Positions 1 through 11,000 are shown, counted from the stretch's first letter. The stretch is DNA of 64,000 nt from Neurospora tetraspora (GCF_033439725.1 NW_026944385.1:3505001-3569000); one strand, 5' to 3'. Made by a program: numbers and translations. Notes: generated from the sequence alone by a model not told the origin.

Positions 1-15
1 TGGACGTCATGGGGA

Positions 16-1248
16 TTAGAAGGTACGGCGCTTTTTGCGGAGAGGTTGTTCCTGGACACTCGAATCGCCTTCTGAAGGCTGCGGGCTGGGATGTACCTCG
101 TACATACAACACGCGTCATGCGCCACAAGCATGGATTGATCAGGGAACTCTGCGTGGCATCTGAAGCACGTGAGCCGACCGTCGGCATGTTCTTTCATGT
201 GGTTTTGAAAACTTTCTTGCGCCACAAATTCCCTGATGCACTTATCGCACTTGATCGGCTGCGAGACGGGATATGGCCCCTCACAATCATGCTCGTCAAG
301 ATCTGGTAAGTCCTCTTCGCATATCGGGCATTGGAACAAACCCTCGGCATGGTCTTCCATGTGGTCATCAAAACTTTCTTGCTTCTCAAATTCCTTCTTG
401 CATATACGGCACTCGAACAGCTGCGAGACGGGATATGGCCCCTTACAATCATGTTCGTTAAGGCTGGTTTGATCTGGGAAGTCCTTTGCGCATACCGGGC
501 ACTCGAATAAACCCTCGGCATGGTCTTCCATTTGGTCATCAAAACTTTCTTGCTTCTCAAATTCCTTGTTGCATATACGGCACTTGAAAGGCTGCCTCGG
601 AATGCAATGACTATTCAGGTGTTTTTCGAGATAGTATTTCCGCGAGAATTTCTTTTCGCATTGGTTGCACCCGAAAGGCTTCTCTCCAGTATGAGTCCGA
701 CTGTGCTGATCCCGGTTGCTCTTGTGTTTAAATCCTTTATGGCAATATTCGCACTCGAAAGGCTTCTCTTCAGTATGAATCGTCCGACTGTGCCGATCCC
801 GGTCGCTCTTGTGTTTAAATCCTTTATGGCAATATTCGCACTCGAAAGGCTTCTCTTCAGTATGAGTCTGAAGGTGCTGGTTTTTATCACTTTTCCGTTT
901 AAATCGTTTGTGGCAATGTTCGCACCCGAACGGCCTCTCTTCAGTATGCGTCAGAAGGTGTTCATTCAGTCTGCGTTTCTTTCTGAATTTTCTATCGCAA
1001 TGTGGGCAGTCGAAAAATTCCTCTTCTTTATGAACTTCAAGGTGCTGTTCCAAGAGGTCATTCCGTGCGTATCGTTGATGGCATTGTGGGCACTCGAAAG
1101 GTCTCAATTCAACATGAGTCGTTTGGTGGGATTGAAGTGCTTGTTCCGATTCAAAGGGAAGATTGCAGATGTCGCAGATCTGTGGCAGTGGCCCGGGGTG
1201 GCTACCTGATGAGGACGTTTCTGGCGTTTTCCTGTGGCCATACCTCAT
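16..1248 (-). CDS. C2H2 zinc-finger protein with tandem finger array
   Basis: A single uninterrupted frame encodes about 410 residues from the ATG at 1248; the frame extends three codons upstream but without an ATG. Roughly 13 C2H2-like units are visible. The first seven are canonical, with C-x2-C and H-x3/4-H and TGEKP-like linkers such as HTEEKPFEC and HTGEKPFGC. Units 5 and 6 are nearly identical. The C-terminal half is a two-finger module repeated three times, marked by EFEKQESFDDHMEDHAEG and the recurring GPYPVSQ. In this half several fingers are degenerate: one His is replaced by Gln, and others end HDC instead of H-x3-H. A basic RKKRR stretch near the C-terminus could be a nuclear localisation signal. 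Inference: a nuclear DNA- or RNA-binding regulator; no specific orthologue is recognised. Codon use looks normal and there is no RIP damage despite the internal repeats. Confidence 0.8.
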   Translation of the reverse strand: MRYGHRKTPETSSSGSHPGPLPQICDICNLPFESEQALQSHQTTHVELRPFECPQCHQRYARNDLLEQHLEVHKEEEFFDCPHCDRKFRKKRRLNEHLLTHTEERPFGCEHCHKRFKRKSDKNQHLQTHTEEKPFECEYCHKGFKHKSDRDRHSRTIHTEEKPFECEYCHKGFKHKSNRDQHSRTHTGEKPFGCNQCEKKFSRKYYLEKHLNSHCIPRQPFKCRICNKEFEKQESFDDQMEDHAEGLFECPVCAKDFPDQTSLNEHDCKGPYPVSQLFECRICKKEFEKQESFDDHMEDHAEGLFQCPICEEDLPDLDEHDCEGPYPVSQPIKCDKCIREFVAQESFQNHMKEHADGRLTCFRCHAEFPDQSMLVAHDACCMYEVHPSPQPSEGDSSVQEQPLRKKRRTF

Positions 1249-2313
1249 AGTCAGCAAGTGTAGCTGGGAAAAGAAGAGTGATGTGACTTACTTTTGCAGA
1301 TCAAGATATGACAAGCGTGGTGACTCAAGAAGAAGAGGGAATGCTGCGAGTGTCAAGAGAGCAACGGGTTCGTGTTGGAGAGCTTTGGGCAAGACCGGTT
1401 TATCGATGCTATCAATGCTGATTGGTAAAATGGCGTCTAGAGAGTCTATGTGTTGGTGCGGCCTGGTGGTGAAGAAGATGAAAGAGGGCTAACGGGTTGA
1501 TCATGATAAATAGGTCTGTTTAACCATGATGCCTTCTGCTGAGCTGTGCAGATAAAAGGCGAGGCAGGAGTGGACGACCATGGAGAGTACATGAGCTACT
1601 GATGAGGAGCAGTGGTTGTGTAGTTGACAGAGGGCATGGTCGAAACATTCTTTCCTGATTTTCGTCGGAGATCCGCCTGAAGTCAAGAGAAGAGAGCAGC
1701 AGGGGGGCGGGGAGGAGAGGTAAAGAGGTGATAATTCATGGTGAAAGCGGACAGGGAAGGTGATGCCAAAACCATGATCGTTGCTCATCGTTGCCTTGCA
1801 TTGGACCTTGAAGGAGCAAGCAATGAGTAGAACCCCACGGCAAAGGCATCTAGGCTGGAAGGTTCACTGCTGGTCGAGCTCGATGTTGTTGCCTGGGGTT
1901 ATGGATGACGGATCTGGTCAAAGGATAGCTGGGAAAGTCCAGCTCTGCACGAGGGGACTTCCAGTTTGGTCGCGACTTCCTTGGAGATGATGTGCTGGTC
2001 TGCACCTGCGAGTCACTTGGGCGAGCAGGTGCGTTGAGGCAATTGCCCAATCCCACTGCGGCAGGGCAGGGGCAATCTCATGAAGCAACATTCATCTCGC
2101 ACTTTCCCCTGATGCCCAGAGACTCGACATCGAGACTCTGCTTGACAATTCTCCACCTTTTGCTTTGATAACACAGGGTTAGGGTCATTATCGGCCTCAG
2201 CCAATGTCTCTCGGTTTCTCTTCGGGCAACACAGAATTGTCGCATTGGCAATTGCAGATCCAGACCCTCGATCCACGATCCACACATCAGGCCACAACCC
2301 ACCACCCTCAACC
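1249..2313. other. Divergent intergenic region between zinc-finger and carbonic anhydrase genes
   Basis: About 1.07 kb separates two divergently transcribed genes, so it should contain both promoters. The zinc-finger side (1260-1500) is plausible 5' leader. Several open frames of 60-110 codons occur on both strands, but none has recognisable domains or splice-supported extension. No RNA gene or repeat was seen. Confidence 0.5.
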
Positions 2314-3150
2314 ATGTTTAGCACACGCCTCGGTCTTTCTCCCCTGCTTCACTCCTCCAAGCAAGCATCCTCAGCCCTATCGCGCCTCGCCATCCCGACA
2401 ACGACGTCGACTCCCCTGCGACTCACGCTCCCGAGTGCTACCCCGCGCCGCTTCTGCAGCTCCCACACCGTCGTCGACGATAAAGACCGCAAGAAAGACA
2501 TCACCATGTATCTCCAGGAGACGCACGACAAGGTGTTTGAGAACAACAAGTCCTGGGCCGCCGAGCAGGTCGCCAAGGACCCCGACTTCTTCAAGAAGCT
2601 CGCGGCCGGCCAGAACCCCGAGTACCTCTGGATCGGATGCTCCGACTCGCGCATCCCCGCCGAGCAGATCACGGGCCTGCAGCCCGGCGACGCCTTTGTG
2701 CACCGCAACATTGCCAACCTGGTGTGCAACACGGACCTCAACGTTATGAGCGTCATCGAGTATGCCGTCAAGCACCTCAAGGTTAAGCACATTGTCGTCT
2801 GCGGCCACTACGGCTGCGGCGGTGTCAAGGCTGCCATGACCCCCAAGGACCTGGGCCTCATGAACCCCTGGCTGCGCAACATCCGCGACGTCTACCGCCT
2901 GCACGAGAAGGAGCTCGACGCCATCGCTGATGAGGAGGCCCGCTACGACCGCCTCGTCGAGCTCAACGTCTACGAGCAGTGCCGCAACGTCGTCAAGACT
3001 GCCGCCCTGCAGCAGTCGTATGCCGAGAACGGCTTCCCCGTCATCCACGGCTGGGTCTTCAACTTCCGCGACGGCCTGCTCACGGACCTCAACGTCGACT
3101 TCAAGACCATCCTCAAGGATATCCAGAAGATCTACAACCTGACCGACTAA
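2314..3150 (+). CDS. Beta-class carbonic anhydrase, probably mitochondrial
   Basis: This intronless gene encodes 278 residues. The start is the ATG at 2314 in a CAACCATG context; the open frame runs further upstream but has no earlier ATG. The enzyme interconverts CO2 and bicarbonate. Zinc-site motifs are intact: CSDSR (Cys109, Asp111, Arg113) and HYGCGG (His165, Cys168). The family core IGCSDSRIPAEQ, GDAFVHRNIAN and VIEYAVKHL is complete. The first 50 residues are rich in Ser, Thr and Arg with almost no acid, ending near TPRRFCSS, which looks like a mitochondrial presequence. An internal Met65 just before the conserved domain could give a cytosolic form. An AATAAA at 3282-3287, about 130 bp after the stop, is a possible polyadenylation signal. 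The gene is GC-rich at third positions and intact. Neurospora has more than one beta-CA, so I do not assign a symbol. Confidence 0.93.
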   Translation: MFSTRLGLSPLLHSSKQASSALSRLAIPTTTSTPLRLTLPSATPRRFCSSHTVVDDKDRKKDITMYLQETHDKVFENNKSWAAEQVAKDPDFFKKLAAGQNPEYLWIGCSDSRIPAEQITGLQPGDAFVHRNIANLVCNTDLNVMSVIEYAVKHLKVKHIVVCGHYGCGGVKAAMTPKDLGLMNPWLRNIRDVYRLHEKELDAIADEEARYDRLVELNVYEQCRNVVKTAALQQSYAENGFPVIHGWVFNFRDGLLTDLNVDFKTILKDIQKIYNLTD

Positions 3151-4480
3151 GGGATTTGCCTAGGGCTGGGGTCTATTTGGTTGTGTGTATTGTATGTACT
3201 GTATAGCGAGTTTATGAGCGATTTTTAGGAGAACTGGGGGGACTTTAGAGGGGGTGATCTGATATGATCATTTACAAACAAAATAAACGTGTGGATACCA
3301 CCCTACTCGTCTATCTCTTGGACTCTCTCATCCGCTATGTTGAGATTCAACGAGTCCATCCATATATGTCCATCGACAGACTGGGACCTCGGATGAAGTG
3401 GACCGTTCTTGGCTCCAGTACCGCACGAGCATCACCAAGGAAGTGTGGAGCTTGCCGGCCGGTAGGGCTGACTTACACAAAGAACCAGTTCGTCTCGACA
3501 TTTCGTCCGTTCTATTTTTCCAATGATTTACGCCCATCTTTCGGATTGCAAGCTTCCCGGACCCAGGGGCAGATTTACTGAGACGAGACGAAAGGAATCC
3601 GCCTGCTTTTCAATCGTGGATTAGACTGTTAGTCTCAACCCTCTTTATTGTCTGTATCTCACTGCGTACTATGTAGGTGACTATTTCCTGTTGAGGAGCA
3701 CAATGTTACGTCAAAGACACTACCGGCGCAAAACCCTAAACCCAGAACAATCTCGTCGTCCGCGACGACACTGTCCTCCAAAGTGCTCTTATCAACTCTG
3801 TCCCCTGCAGTGGCCGCTTCCCGCGTTCCTACCCCGTCCATTCTCCAATAAGAAACCCGGATGTTCACCCCCGCATTTTGCTTTTTCTCCAACCTCCAAC
3901 CTCCAATCTCCAAGTGATCCCCCGTCGCGGTGATGATGGACCGAATCCAGAATGCAGAAAGGTTGATGCACGGTTATTAGGTAGAAAAGATCATGATAAT
4001 TGATTAGTGGCCAAAAGTAGATGTATTGGAGAAGAATCTAGGGAAGAAATTACAAGTGGAAGAACCGCCTTTTGTACCCCACCTCCAGTCGTGGCCAACC
4101 GCACCGAACGGTGAAGTTGGACTCCACCGCACTAGGTACTATGCAGTATCACCAGAGTTACATGCCAACATCAGGTTACATGTACAGATGCAAGGCAAGA
4201 TGGTTGGGCGGTGTCTTCAAGGGCTCCGGTGTTGCATAAAGGGAAGAGTTGTCCCACGATACGACCTCTCTCCAGCTTCCCCTTTGGTGCTTTCAGTCGC
4301 TCTTGCTTCACAAGGGGGCTTTACTTTGCTTTCATCGAGGACCATCGCAGAGACATCGTGTGACCACTAGGGGCGAAATCACGGCAGTCAAGTTCTAGCA
4401 GGAAAAGCATCATCAAGCCTTCACCAGGCGCACTACACCATCCAACGGCAGTTCCCCCCAACACCCACTGGCTGGCAAAG
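3151..4480. other. Intergenic region, no gene recognised
   Basis: It holds the 3' end of the carbonic anhydrase transcript, including the AATAAA near 3282, and the region upstream of the MFS remnant. Short open frames (for example 3264-3581 and 4026-4370) show no conserved motif. No repeat was detected by eye. Confidence 0.4.
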
Positions 4481-4899
4481 ATGGCGGACCTCAACCCACA
4501 AGAAAAGAGGATAGCCGACGACGACGTCGAGCATGGCATCCTCAACAAGGAAGTACGCTACCCTTTTCTCCCCTTACGCCGCCCCATTCCCCTTATCCCA
4601 CCTATCTAACCACCTCTCTTTCTCGTCTCATTCTTAGCATCACTAACACTTCTCCCGCCACCCTATAGCAATCCCGATCCCCTTCTTCCACCACCCCAGA
4701 CCAAACTCCTGAATCCCTCGCCGCCGCCGAAGCATCCCTAAGCCGCAAACAAGACTCCCGCATCGTCCCCCTCTCCGCCTCCATCTACTTCCTCTGCTAC
4801 CTCGACCGCTCCAACATCGGCAACGCCAAGATCCTCAACGCTTCCCTTAAACACGACATGCTGACCGCGTATATCAAGATAGGGCCGTATCAGTTTTGA
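4481..4899 (+). pseudogene. 5' fragment of an MFS transporter (anion:cation symporter type)
   Basis: The ATG at 4481 opens a 24-codon exon (MADLNPQEKRIADDDVEHG...). A GTACGC...CTATAG intron follows at 4553-4668, and then a frame reaching DSRIVPLSASIYFLCYLDRS and NIGNAKI before a TGA at 4897-4899. The D-R-x-N-I-G-N-A-K-I signature directly after the first membrane segment is characteristic of the fungal Dal5/allantoate-permease-like branch of the major facilitator superfamily. A normal member has about 500 residues and 12 membrane segments; only the cytosolic N-terminus and segment 1 remain here. After the sequence KHDM the family similarity stops and unrelated DNA begins, so this is a truncation by rearrangement or insertion rather than a point mutation. 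The fragment itself is not RIP-mutated. It has probably no transport function. Confidence 0.7.
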
Positions 4900-5021
4900 C
4901 TTGCGGCTCCGGGCAGGCGAGCGCGCGGGCGGTTGGCAATGATATATATTAGAACCAACTCCATATTAACGGCTCAGGAGAGAACCAAGACGACGACGAG
5001 CCGAACGGGTTTTTAGTGGTA

Positions 5022-5640
5022 TTAAACAACACCTTCCGGGATCCCTTCGTGATGGAACGGCTCATCCCCAACAAGCTGACCGGTAGCGTCAACATCAAGC
5101 AGGGAGTCGGCTTCATCGCCAATGCATTGCTCGGCGGGAATGCCGTCATCTTTGCATGTGCCGCAAGGTCGTTGCCTGTCACACCCTCTGTGTCTCTTGC
5201 GACACGGTTGGCAGCGTGGCTTGACGGACTTGCCCCTGGTAGGGACCCACGGCTGTACCTCCTCTCCACGAGCCGCAAGCATATCCTGGTGGATCTTGGC
5301 AGTTCTCTCGTGGCGCAATAAACGGTGGGCGTCCTTGAAATATCTGTTGCATACACCGCAACGGAATCCCAATATCCCAGCTACACGGTCCTTGTGCCTC
5401 TGTGATGTGAGGTGTTTGTCTAGCTCCGACTTGCTTCCGAAAACTTGGTTGCTGCAATCTTTGCAAACATAACGCTTAGCTTCCTCTTTACTATCAACAA
5501 CAAGTTTCCGTTTAAACCCTGGAATTAGCCAACGTGAAGGGTTTATTCCATTAAGACTAATATATTGGTATTTGGCCTTATCTCAGGGGCAGAGGTCCCG
5601 GTACTTAGCGTTATAGAAACCCTAAATCTTATTAGACTTT
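5022..5640 (-). pseudogene. Zinc-finger protein remnant: two C2H2 units plus a Zn2Cys6-like cluster
   Basis: On the minus strand one frame runs from about 5640 to the TAA at 5022 without an ATG start. It contains a C2H2-like finger (CKDC...H-x5-H, near 5470-5400), a second (CGVC...H, near 5360-5300), and then a six-cysteine cluster, C-x2-C-x6-C-x5-C-x2-C-x8-C, with the basic stretch CRKRHRGC (near 5220-5130). That cluster looks like the fungal binuclear Zn2Cys6 DNA-binding domain. The distal part (above about 5560) carries stop codons of the type RIP makes (TGA, TAG) and grades into AT-rich mutated DNA. The 5022-5480 half still has normal base composition. Inference: part of a repeated gene or transposon cargo whose upstream half was RIP-mutated. 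No intact start is visible, so it is called a pseudogene. Confidence 0.55.
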
Positions 5641-6253
5641 AACAACTACAAAATACAATATATAGTAGCCTCGATAACTACAATAATGTTAGGAACATAT
5701 TATTATATCTAGTCGAGTATTTTGGGTACAAGCGTGAGGATATAGTTATTCTTACCGATAATCAAAACCCGGATTCTCTTCGTCTATTAATTTAGTAATA
5801 ATACCTTCGCAATTTACCCATAATAGACAATTATATATCCCCGGTCGAAGGCCCGTTAAACGCCCTCAACTGAAGGGACCTTACCAAAGTTAGCGCGCGC
5901 TTAACAATATTTCTAAATACGCTTCATAATACTTCCTCTAGAGGTTATAAAGGAGCCGATATAAATTGCTATCAGTAAGCCGGGTCTTTTTAAAATGAGG
6001 ATATAAACTCCCCAATTTTGCCTTAAGAACTTGCTAGGTAGCGATTTGAAGAATACAATCGTCGGGGGTATAAGGCTATCGAAGAGAATAGGGACACCAC
6101 GAGCGAATTCAACATTAATAAGAAGTCCTTTCAAAACCTCATAGAAAGGAATGAGTACAGGGATTTCAAGCACTACATGCTTATTATTTATAATTTCCCA
6201 TATAAATTAGTATAGTTTTTTCGAGGGTACAAATTCGGACGCCATATTAGACC
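5641..6253. repeat. RIP-mutated AT-rich stretch
   Basis: The segment is AT-rich, TpA-dense and nearly free of CpA and TpG, like the large blocks further right. It continues from the zinc-finger remnant without a clear boundary. No LTR, terminal repeat or protein domain can be recognised. The 86-codon frame at 5913-6173 is what such composition yields by chance. Confidence 0.6.
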
Positions 6254-6567
6254 ACGATACTAATAATAGATAAAGGAGAGAACGAGAGACGGAAAAAAAC
6301 TTCACGTCCATAGGGGAGAATAACGGGGTATACCGAAGCCATCATCACTAGGGAAAGAACAACCCGATATCACTCCCACCTTCCTCGACATAATATCAGG
6401 TTGCCCTTTCCTTGCTTCGGTACACCCCGTCATTCTCCCCCACCTTCCTCGACATAATAACGGGTTGCTCTTTCCTGGCTTCGGTACACCCCGTCCTTCT
6501 CCCCCATGGACGTGAAGTTTTTTCCGTCTCTCGTTCTCTCCTTCATCCACCATCATCAGCATCATTG
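6254..6567. repeat. Inverted repeat with one RIP-mutated arm, plus 64-bp tandem units
   Basis: The stretch around 6254-6370 is the reverse complement of about 6456-6567. The left arm differs from the right mainly by C-to-T or G-to-A changes (for example TACACC against its complement GGTATA) and by a 9-base insertion near 6340. Between and within the arms, a 64-bp unit starting ACCTTCCTCGACAT occurs at 6378 and 6442, with a partial third copy at 6572. The right arm keeps normal composition while the left resembles the adjoining RIP-mutated DNA. Confidence 0.6.
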
Positions 6568-6922
6568 GGGCACCTTCCTCGACATGATTCGAGTTGCTCT
6601 TTCCAGCTCGACTTGCGTGGTCTCCTCAACTGCCATGGTATCGTCGACTTGCGTCGTGCCATCAAGCTCCATCCTGATCTCGTGCTCCTCTTCAACACTG
6701 ATCTTCTTGGCCTTCTTCTTTTTGTTCCTCAAGCTTCAGATCGTGGGGCCAACGCTTGAAACTGTTGCTTCGACTGATGCTTTTGTCGACAAAGACTAGA
6801 ATATCCTTCTCCACCTCCTCGCGTGAGGCGGGTACAGAAAGGGAAACAGGAGCCATGACCCGCTCGATGTCGGCATATTCACGACTGGTGGTCAAGAGCC
6901 GGATCTTCTCGCAGCTGAGCAT
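6562..6922 (-). pseudogene. Coding-like remnant of unknown function
   Basis: On the minus strand an ATG at 6922 opens a 76-codon frame (MLSCEKIRLLTTSREYADIE...) rich in charged residues, ending at 6692. An overlapping frame then carries on as KKKKAKKISVEEEHEIRMEL and TTQVELERATRIMSRKV to a stop at 6562. The shift between the two frames occurs around 6730. The peptide around ERATRIMSRKV is also what the 64-bp tandem units at 6378 and 6442 encode, so those units appear to be duplications of this coding sequence. Composition is normal, not RIP-mutated. No family is recognised. It could be a degraded gene or one with an unrecognised intron at the frame change. Confidence 0.3.
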
Positions 6923-8043
6923 TTGCTTTTGTTTCTAGCTTTGGTTAAGGCGTCGGCGTCGGCGCATGTACCGGGCAGATGGTTCATATGGATTAAGCAA
7001 AGGTGTCTAGTATAACGGAGGGGGTGAGGTTGTTTGCGTACTGAATGAGTGATGCTTGGGGCATGGATTTTGGATAAGAAGGGGTGTTGAGTGGCCGAGT
7101 GTCACGCCTGATGAGAATGGTGTCCACGATGATGACTGACGCATGGAAGCATGGAATTATACCCAAATCTATTAGTTCTGCAAAGTACCTATAATTAGCA
7201 AGCATCCTTGAAAAATTAATGTTAAGATTCTGGTATTACCGGTCGTGGTCTGCTTCATCTTCCTCCTCTTTCATACCGCTAGACATGTGGGCAGAATATA
7301 TCTGAGATAGGTGACCACATTCACAGGAGCAACGGAGTTCATGTTTTTACTTTTGTAAAGTTACTTGTGTATCCCATCTATTAACAAAATTCGTATGAAG
7401 ACTATATATACAAAAGAATACCCTTTGCTTGAGTGGTAAAATGGAAACGTTGCTTGCTCTCTTCATGACAACGATGACAGACGACGCGATGCGATGCGAT
7501 GCGTGCTCTCTTTGATCCCTCCCGCCTTTCCTTCCTTCGTTCCCCCTTTTCGCTTTCTATAAGTACTGTAATGACGCCGCAAAAAATGACAAGACAAAAT
7601 GACAAGAGACAGACGTGATGATAAGAAAAAGAAAAAAGGATGGTGGTATCTCTTTCCAAAAGCGACGATGATGATCAGTCAATCAATCCCCCTTTTTTTA
7701 TCCCTCCCTCTCCCAACACACACACACACACGCTCGCACTCTTTGATGATGATGAAGATGTGAGATAAAACAAAAATATATATGATATGTAAATAATATG
7801 CTTTGCGCGTGAGAGTAGCCTTGCGTATGTGTGCGTATGCGTGCGTGTGTGCGTGAGTGTATGTAAAAAGACGTTTCACCACCCGGTCTAACCACCATCA
7901 AATCCACCACCACCACCTTATAACCTGTGACCTGTTGACGATACCACAACTCCAGCCAAACTTCGCCGCAGCAGCCGCATCGCACACCACCAATCGCCGC
8001 CAACACTCAACTCCGCCATTAAATTAGAGATGTAAAAATTCAT
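6923..8043. other. Region downstream of the glucan synthase gene, with simple repeats
   Basis: It should include the 3' untranslated region of the glucan synthase gene, which ends at 8044. A (CA)n run lies near 7714-7731, a GATGC-type repeat near 7483-7502, and TG/CG-rich simple sequence at 7820-7860. No coding domain was recognised in any frame. Confidence 0.45.
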
Positions 8044-11000
8044 TTATGGCTTCGCCACCTGTTCCTTTCTGAAGAACTTGAAGAACCCAACTGGGATAAT
8101 CAACTGGAAAAGCAAGCAAACCCAGAAGTACGGGCTCGCGACGCCGGGATACAAGCCCTGCGAGAAATCGGGGAAAGTCGTATTGGGCGACAGAGCGTTC
8201 GGGCTCGTCGCGCGTCCAATCATCGTAAACACGGAACCGATCACTTGGGCGCCAAGCAGCACCGTCAGCACGTGTTGTCTCGTCAGCGTCGCCAGCAGCA
8301 TCATGCCGAGACCGACGCCCTGGATGTTGTCCAGCAGGCCCAGCCACAACCAGAGACACCTGGAGAGGACGGCCGAGCCGACAGGGCCGCCGGCCCACGG
8401 GAGGTACCAGCCGATACCGCTGGTGCCCCACATCTCCTGAGCCCAGCGAGGAGCGCAGAGACCGATGGCGAAGATGGGCAGGAGCCACGTGTGCTCGTCC
8501 GAGAAGTAGGAGAAGCCGTAGAGGACGATGCTCCAGAGCACCACGAAGAAACCGAGGGCCATCAGGAAGATGCCCCAGTTGGGGATGAACTGCGTCGCGA
8601 ACAGGAAGCCCCAGCTGCGGCCATAGGGCGCCGACAGCCAGTAGTTCTGGAGGATGATCATGACGAAGAACCAGGGCACAATCTTACGCCTGTACAGCGA
8701 GATGTAGAAGCCGGGAATCGCGGCCGGAGACTGGCGATAAAAGTCTGGCAAACCGACGTAAAGAACCGCGCCAATCGCCCAGAGGAAGATGGCAACCGGT
8801 ACGCAAATGACAACGGCCAGGGGGACGCTCGACTCGCCAATGAACTTGGACATGGTCTGAGCCTCGCTCGACACAGTCGCACCCCAATACCAGAGACCAA
8901 GACTGTAGACTTGGGCGATACCGGAAACGATCAGGGCACGAGTAATCCACTGCCTGGTAGGAGCACCACCTTCATCACCGAAGTTGAGGGCGAACGACAA
9001 GGCACCATGACTGGCTCCGGCCGCGTAAAAAGCGGTAGCCGCGCTTGTCACGCTGTCAGCCACCTTCCAGTCGCCAATGAATGGCGCGATACCGAGAAGG
9101 AGGAAGGCAAGACCGAAGAAGAACCAGGGAAGAGACAGGGCGTAGACCGACTTGAAGTTGCGCTCCATACCCCACCACCCGAGGGATGTAGCGATATACA
9201 CACCGGCGACCGTGTAGAGCTTCTCGGGCGTCTGGGCTTGCGTGCCACTCAATAGGACGATCTGGTAAGAGTTGACAGAGATGATTTGACCAAGAGCGAG
9301 GGGGAACGCGTAGAGCGGCCAGTCACCGATGCGAACGGAGAGGAGCTTCTTCAGACCAGTGGGAGCCTGGTAACCGTCACCCAACAAGAACTCATCGTCG
9401 TAATCGGCACGTCCACCCGGTGGCGACTCCTCGAAGACAGACCTAGCCAAGCCACTGGGGGTAGCGCTGCGCATAGGTTGGCGGCCACGGCTGACAACCG
9501 ACTCGCTGCGATCCCCGTTTCTCGACTCGGGTCTGCTGCCTCCAGGACTCCGGCCCATACGGCTGGCGTCTCTGTGGCGACCAAGCTTGGCGTCTCTGTA
9601 TCTAGCAAACCACTCCTTTTCACTCCTCTTCAAGAAGGTTTCAATGCAGAGGTCGCTAGAAGAGTTGCTAGCGGTCAAGGCCTCGAGCATCTGCTCGAAT
9701 TCCGCATAGTATTCGCCGTTGGTATCGTTGAAGAACTGGTCAACCTTCTGAAGCTTAAGATCGTGTCGGTCACCGACAACGTCCGGAAGACTGAGCAGGC
9801 TGCTGTTGCGATGGGCTTGTGTAAACGCAGGACGAGGGAAGGCAAGGCCGCCATCGGGAGCAAGGCCAGGCGACATGGGCCCTCCATTCTGGGCACGGAT
9901 CGCAAAGCTGTCTACACTCATAGTACTCTCACGAGCACCGTTAGGCTGCAAGTAGAAGTTTCCACCAATGGAGCTCGCAGTCGAGTCGCGGGCTCCCGGT
10001 GACTCGGACCTTCCGCCTGCCCAGGGGGCACCCGGTGTCGGGAGATCGGGAGAAGCGAGATCGCGGAGCGTGGGTGTAACGGGACGGGATGGACCGGTGA
10101 GAGGACCAGGAGACGAACGACCGCTGCCAGGATCGGCGTAGCTAGCACGCGACGAGGCACCGGGCACGCTAAGGCCAGGGCTCAGGACTTCCATCTTCTT
10201 CTTCTTCTGCTCCTTGATGTGGATACGGATAGACTCGCTGTACAAGTCGTCGAGCTGCTTAACCCACTGGGCGACGGGGAAACGCTGCTTGGCGGACCAC
10301 GCACGCATGACAGCTCTCTTGTTGTGCTTGCAGGCAAGGGCGGATTCGATAGCCTGTCTGAACTGTTGGATCAAATGGGAGGGCGTCATGGACTCGACAG
10401 TGTACCAGAAACCAGGCATTTGACCGAGACCACCGACACGAGCACCGACACCCAAGGCACCCTTTCTTCCGAACTCGACAGCGACCAAACCGAAGGGCTC
10501 ATCACGGGAAGGGATAAGGGCGAACTCGGCACCGGTGAAGATGTAGGGAGGAAGCGAGGTGAACTCGGGCTTGCTGAAGACACGCTTGGGATATTTCTGC
10601 ATGAGCTTCTCCAGCTTGAGGGCAGCGAAGCGACCGTAGAGATCAATGACGGGACCAACGGCGATGAGCTGCGTCTTGGGGTACTATTTCCGATTCTCTG
10701 TCAGCAAACAATATGCAGTTAGTAGTATGTAATGGGGGCTGACTCACCTTCTCCAAAATGCTGGGGAACAGATCAGCAATCAGATCCACACCCTTCTGAA
10801 GAGACCATCTACCAACGAAGACGAAGAGCTCAGCCGAAGGGTCCACCTCGAGACCAGCCCATTCCTGTGCCTGGCGACGGTACTCTCCTCTCTTCTCCTC
10901 GGCTGCCTGGTCAACCTCAACGCCCTTTGCTTGGTCATTGGCATCCTGGCTGGGATCCCAGTCGGCGGTATCGGAAGGATCGGGGTTGGGAAGCTGGCCA

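Noticed and set aside
1264-1291. GTAAGT...CAG pair upstream of the zinc-finger ATG
   Set aside because: Only 28 nt, too short for a fungal spliceosomal intron.
8245-9255. Long plus-strand frame opposite the glucan synthase gene (also 11090-11953, 12011-12985, 13628-14491)
   Set aside because: They are antisense shadows of a GC-rich coding sequence, with low-complexity composition and no domains.
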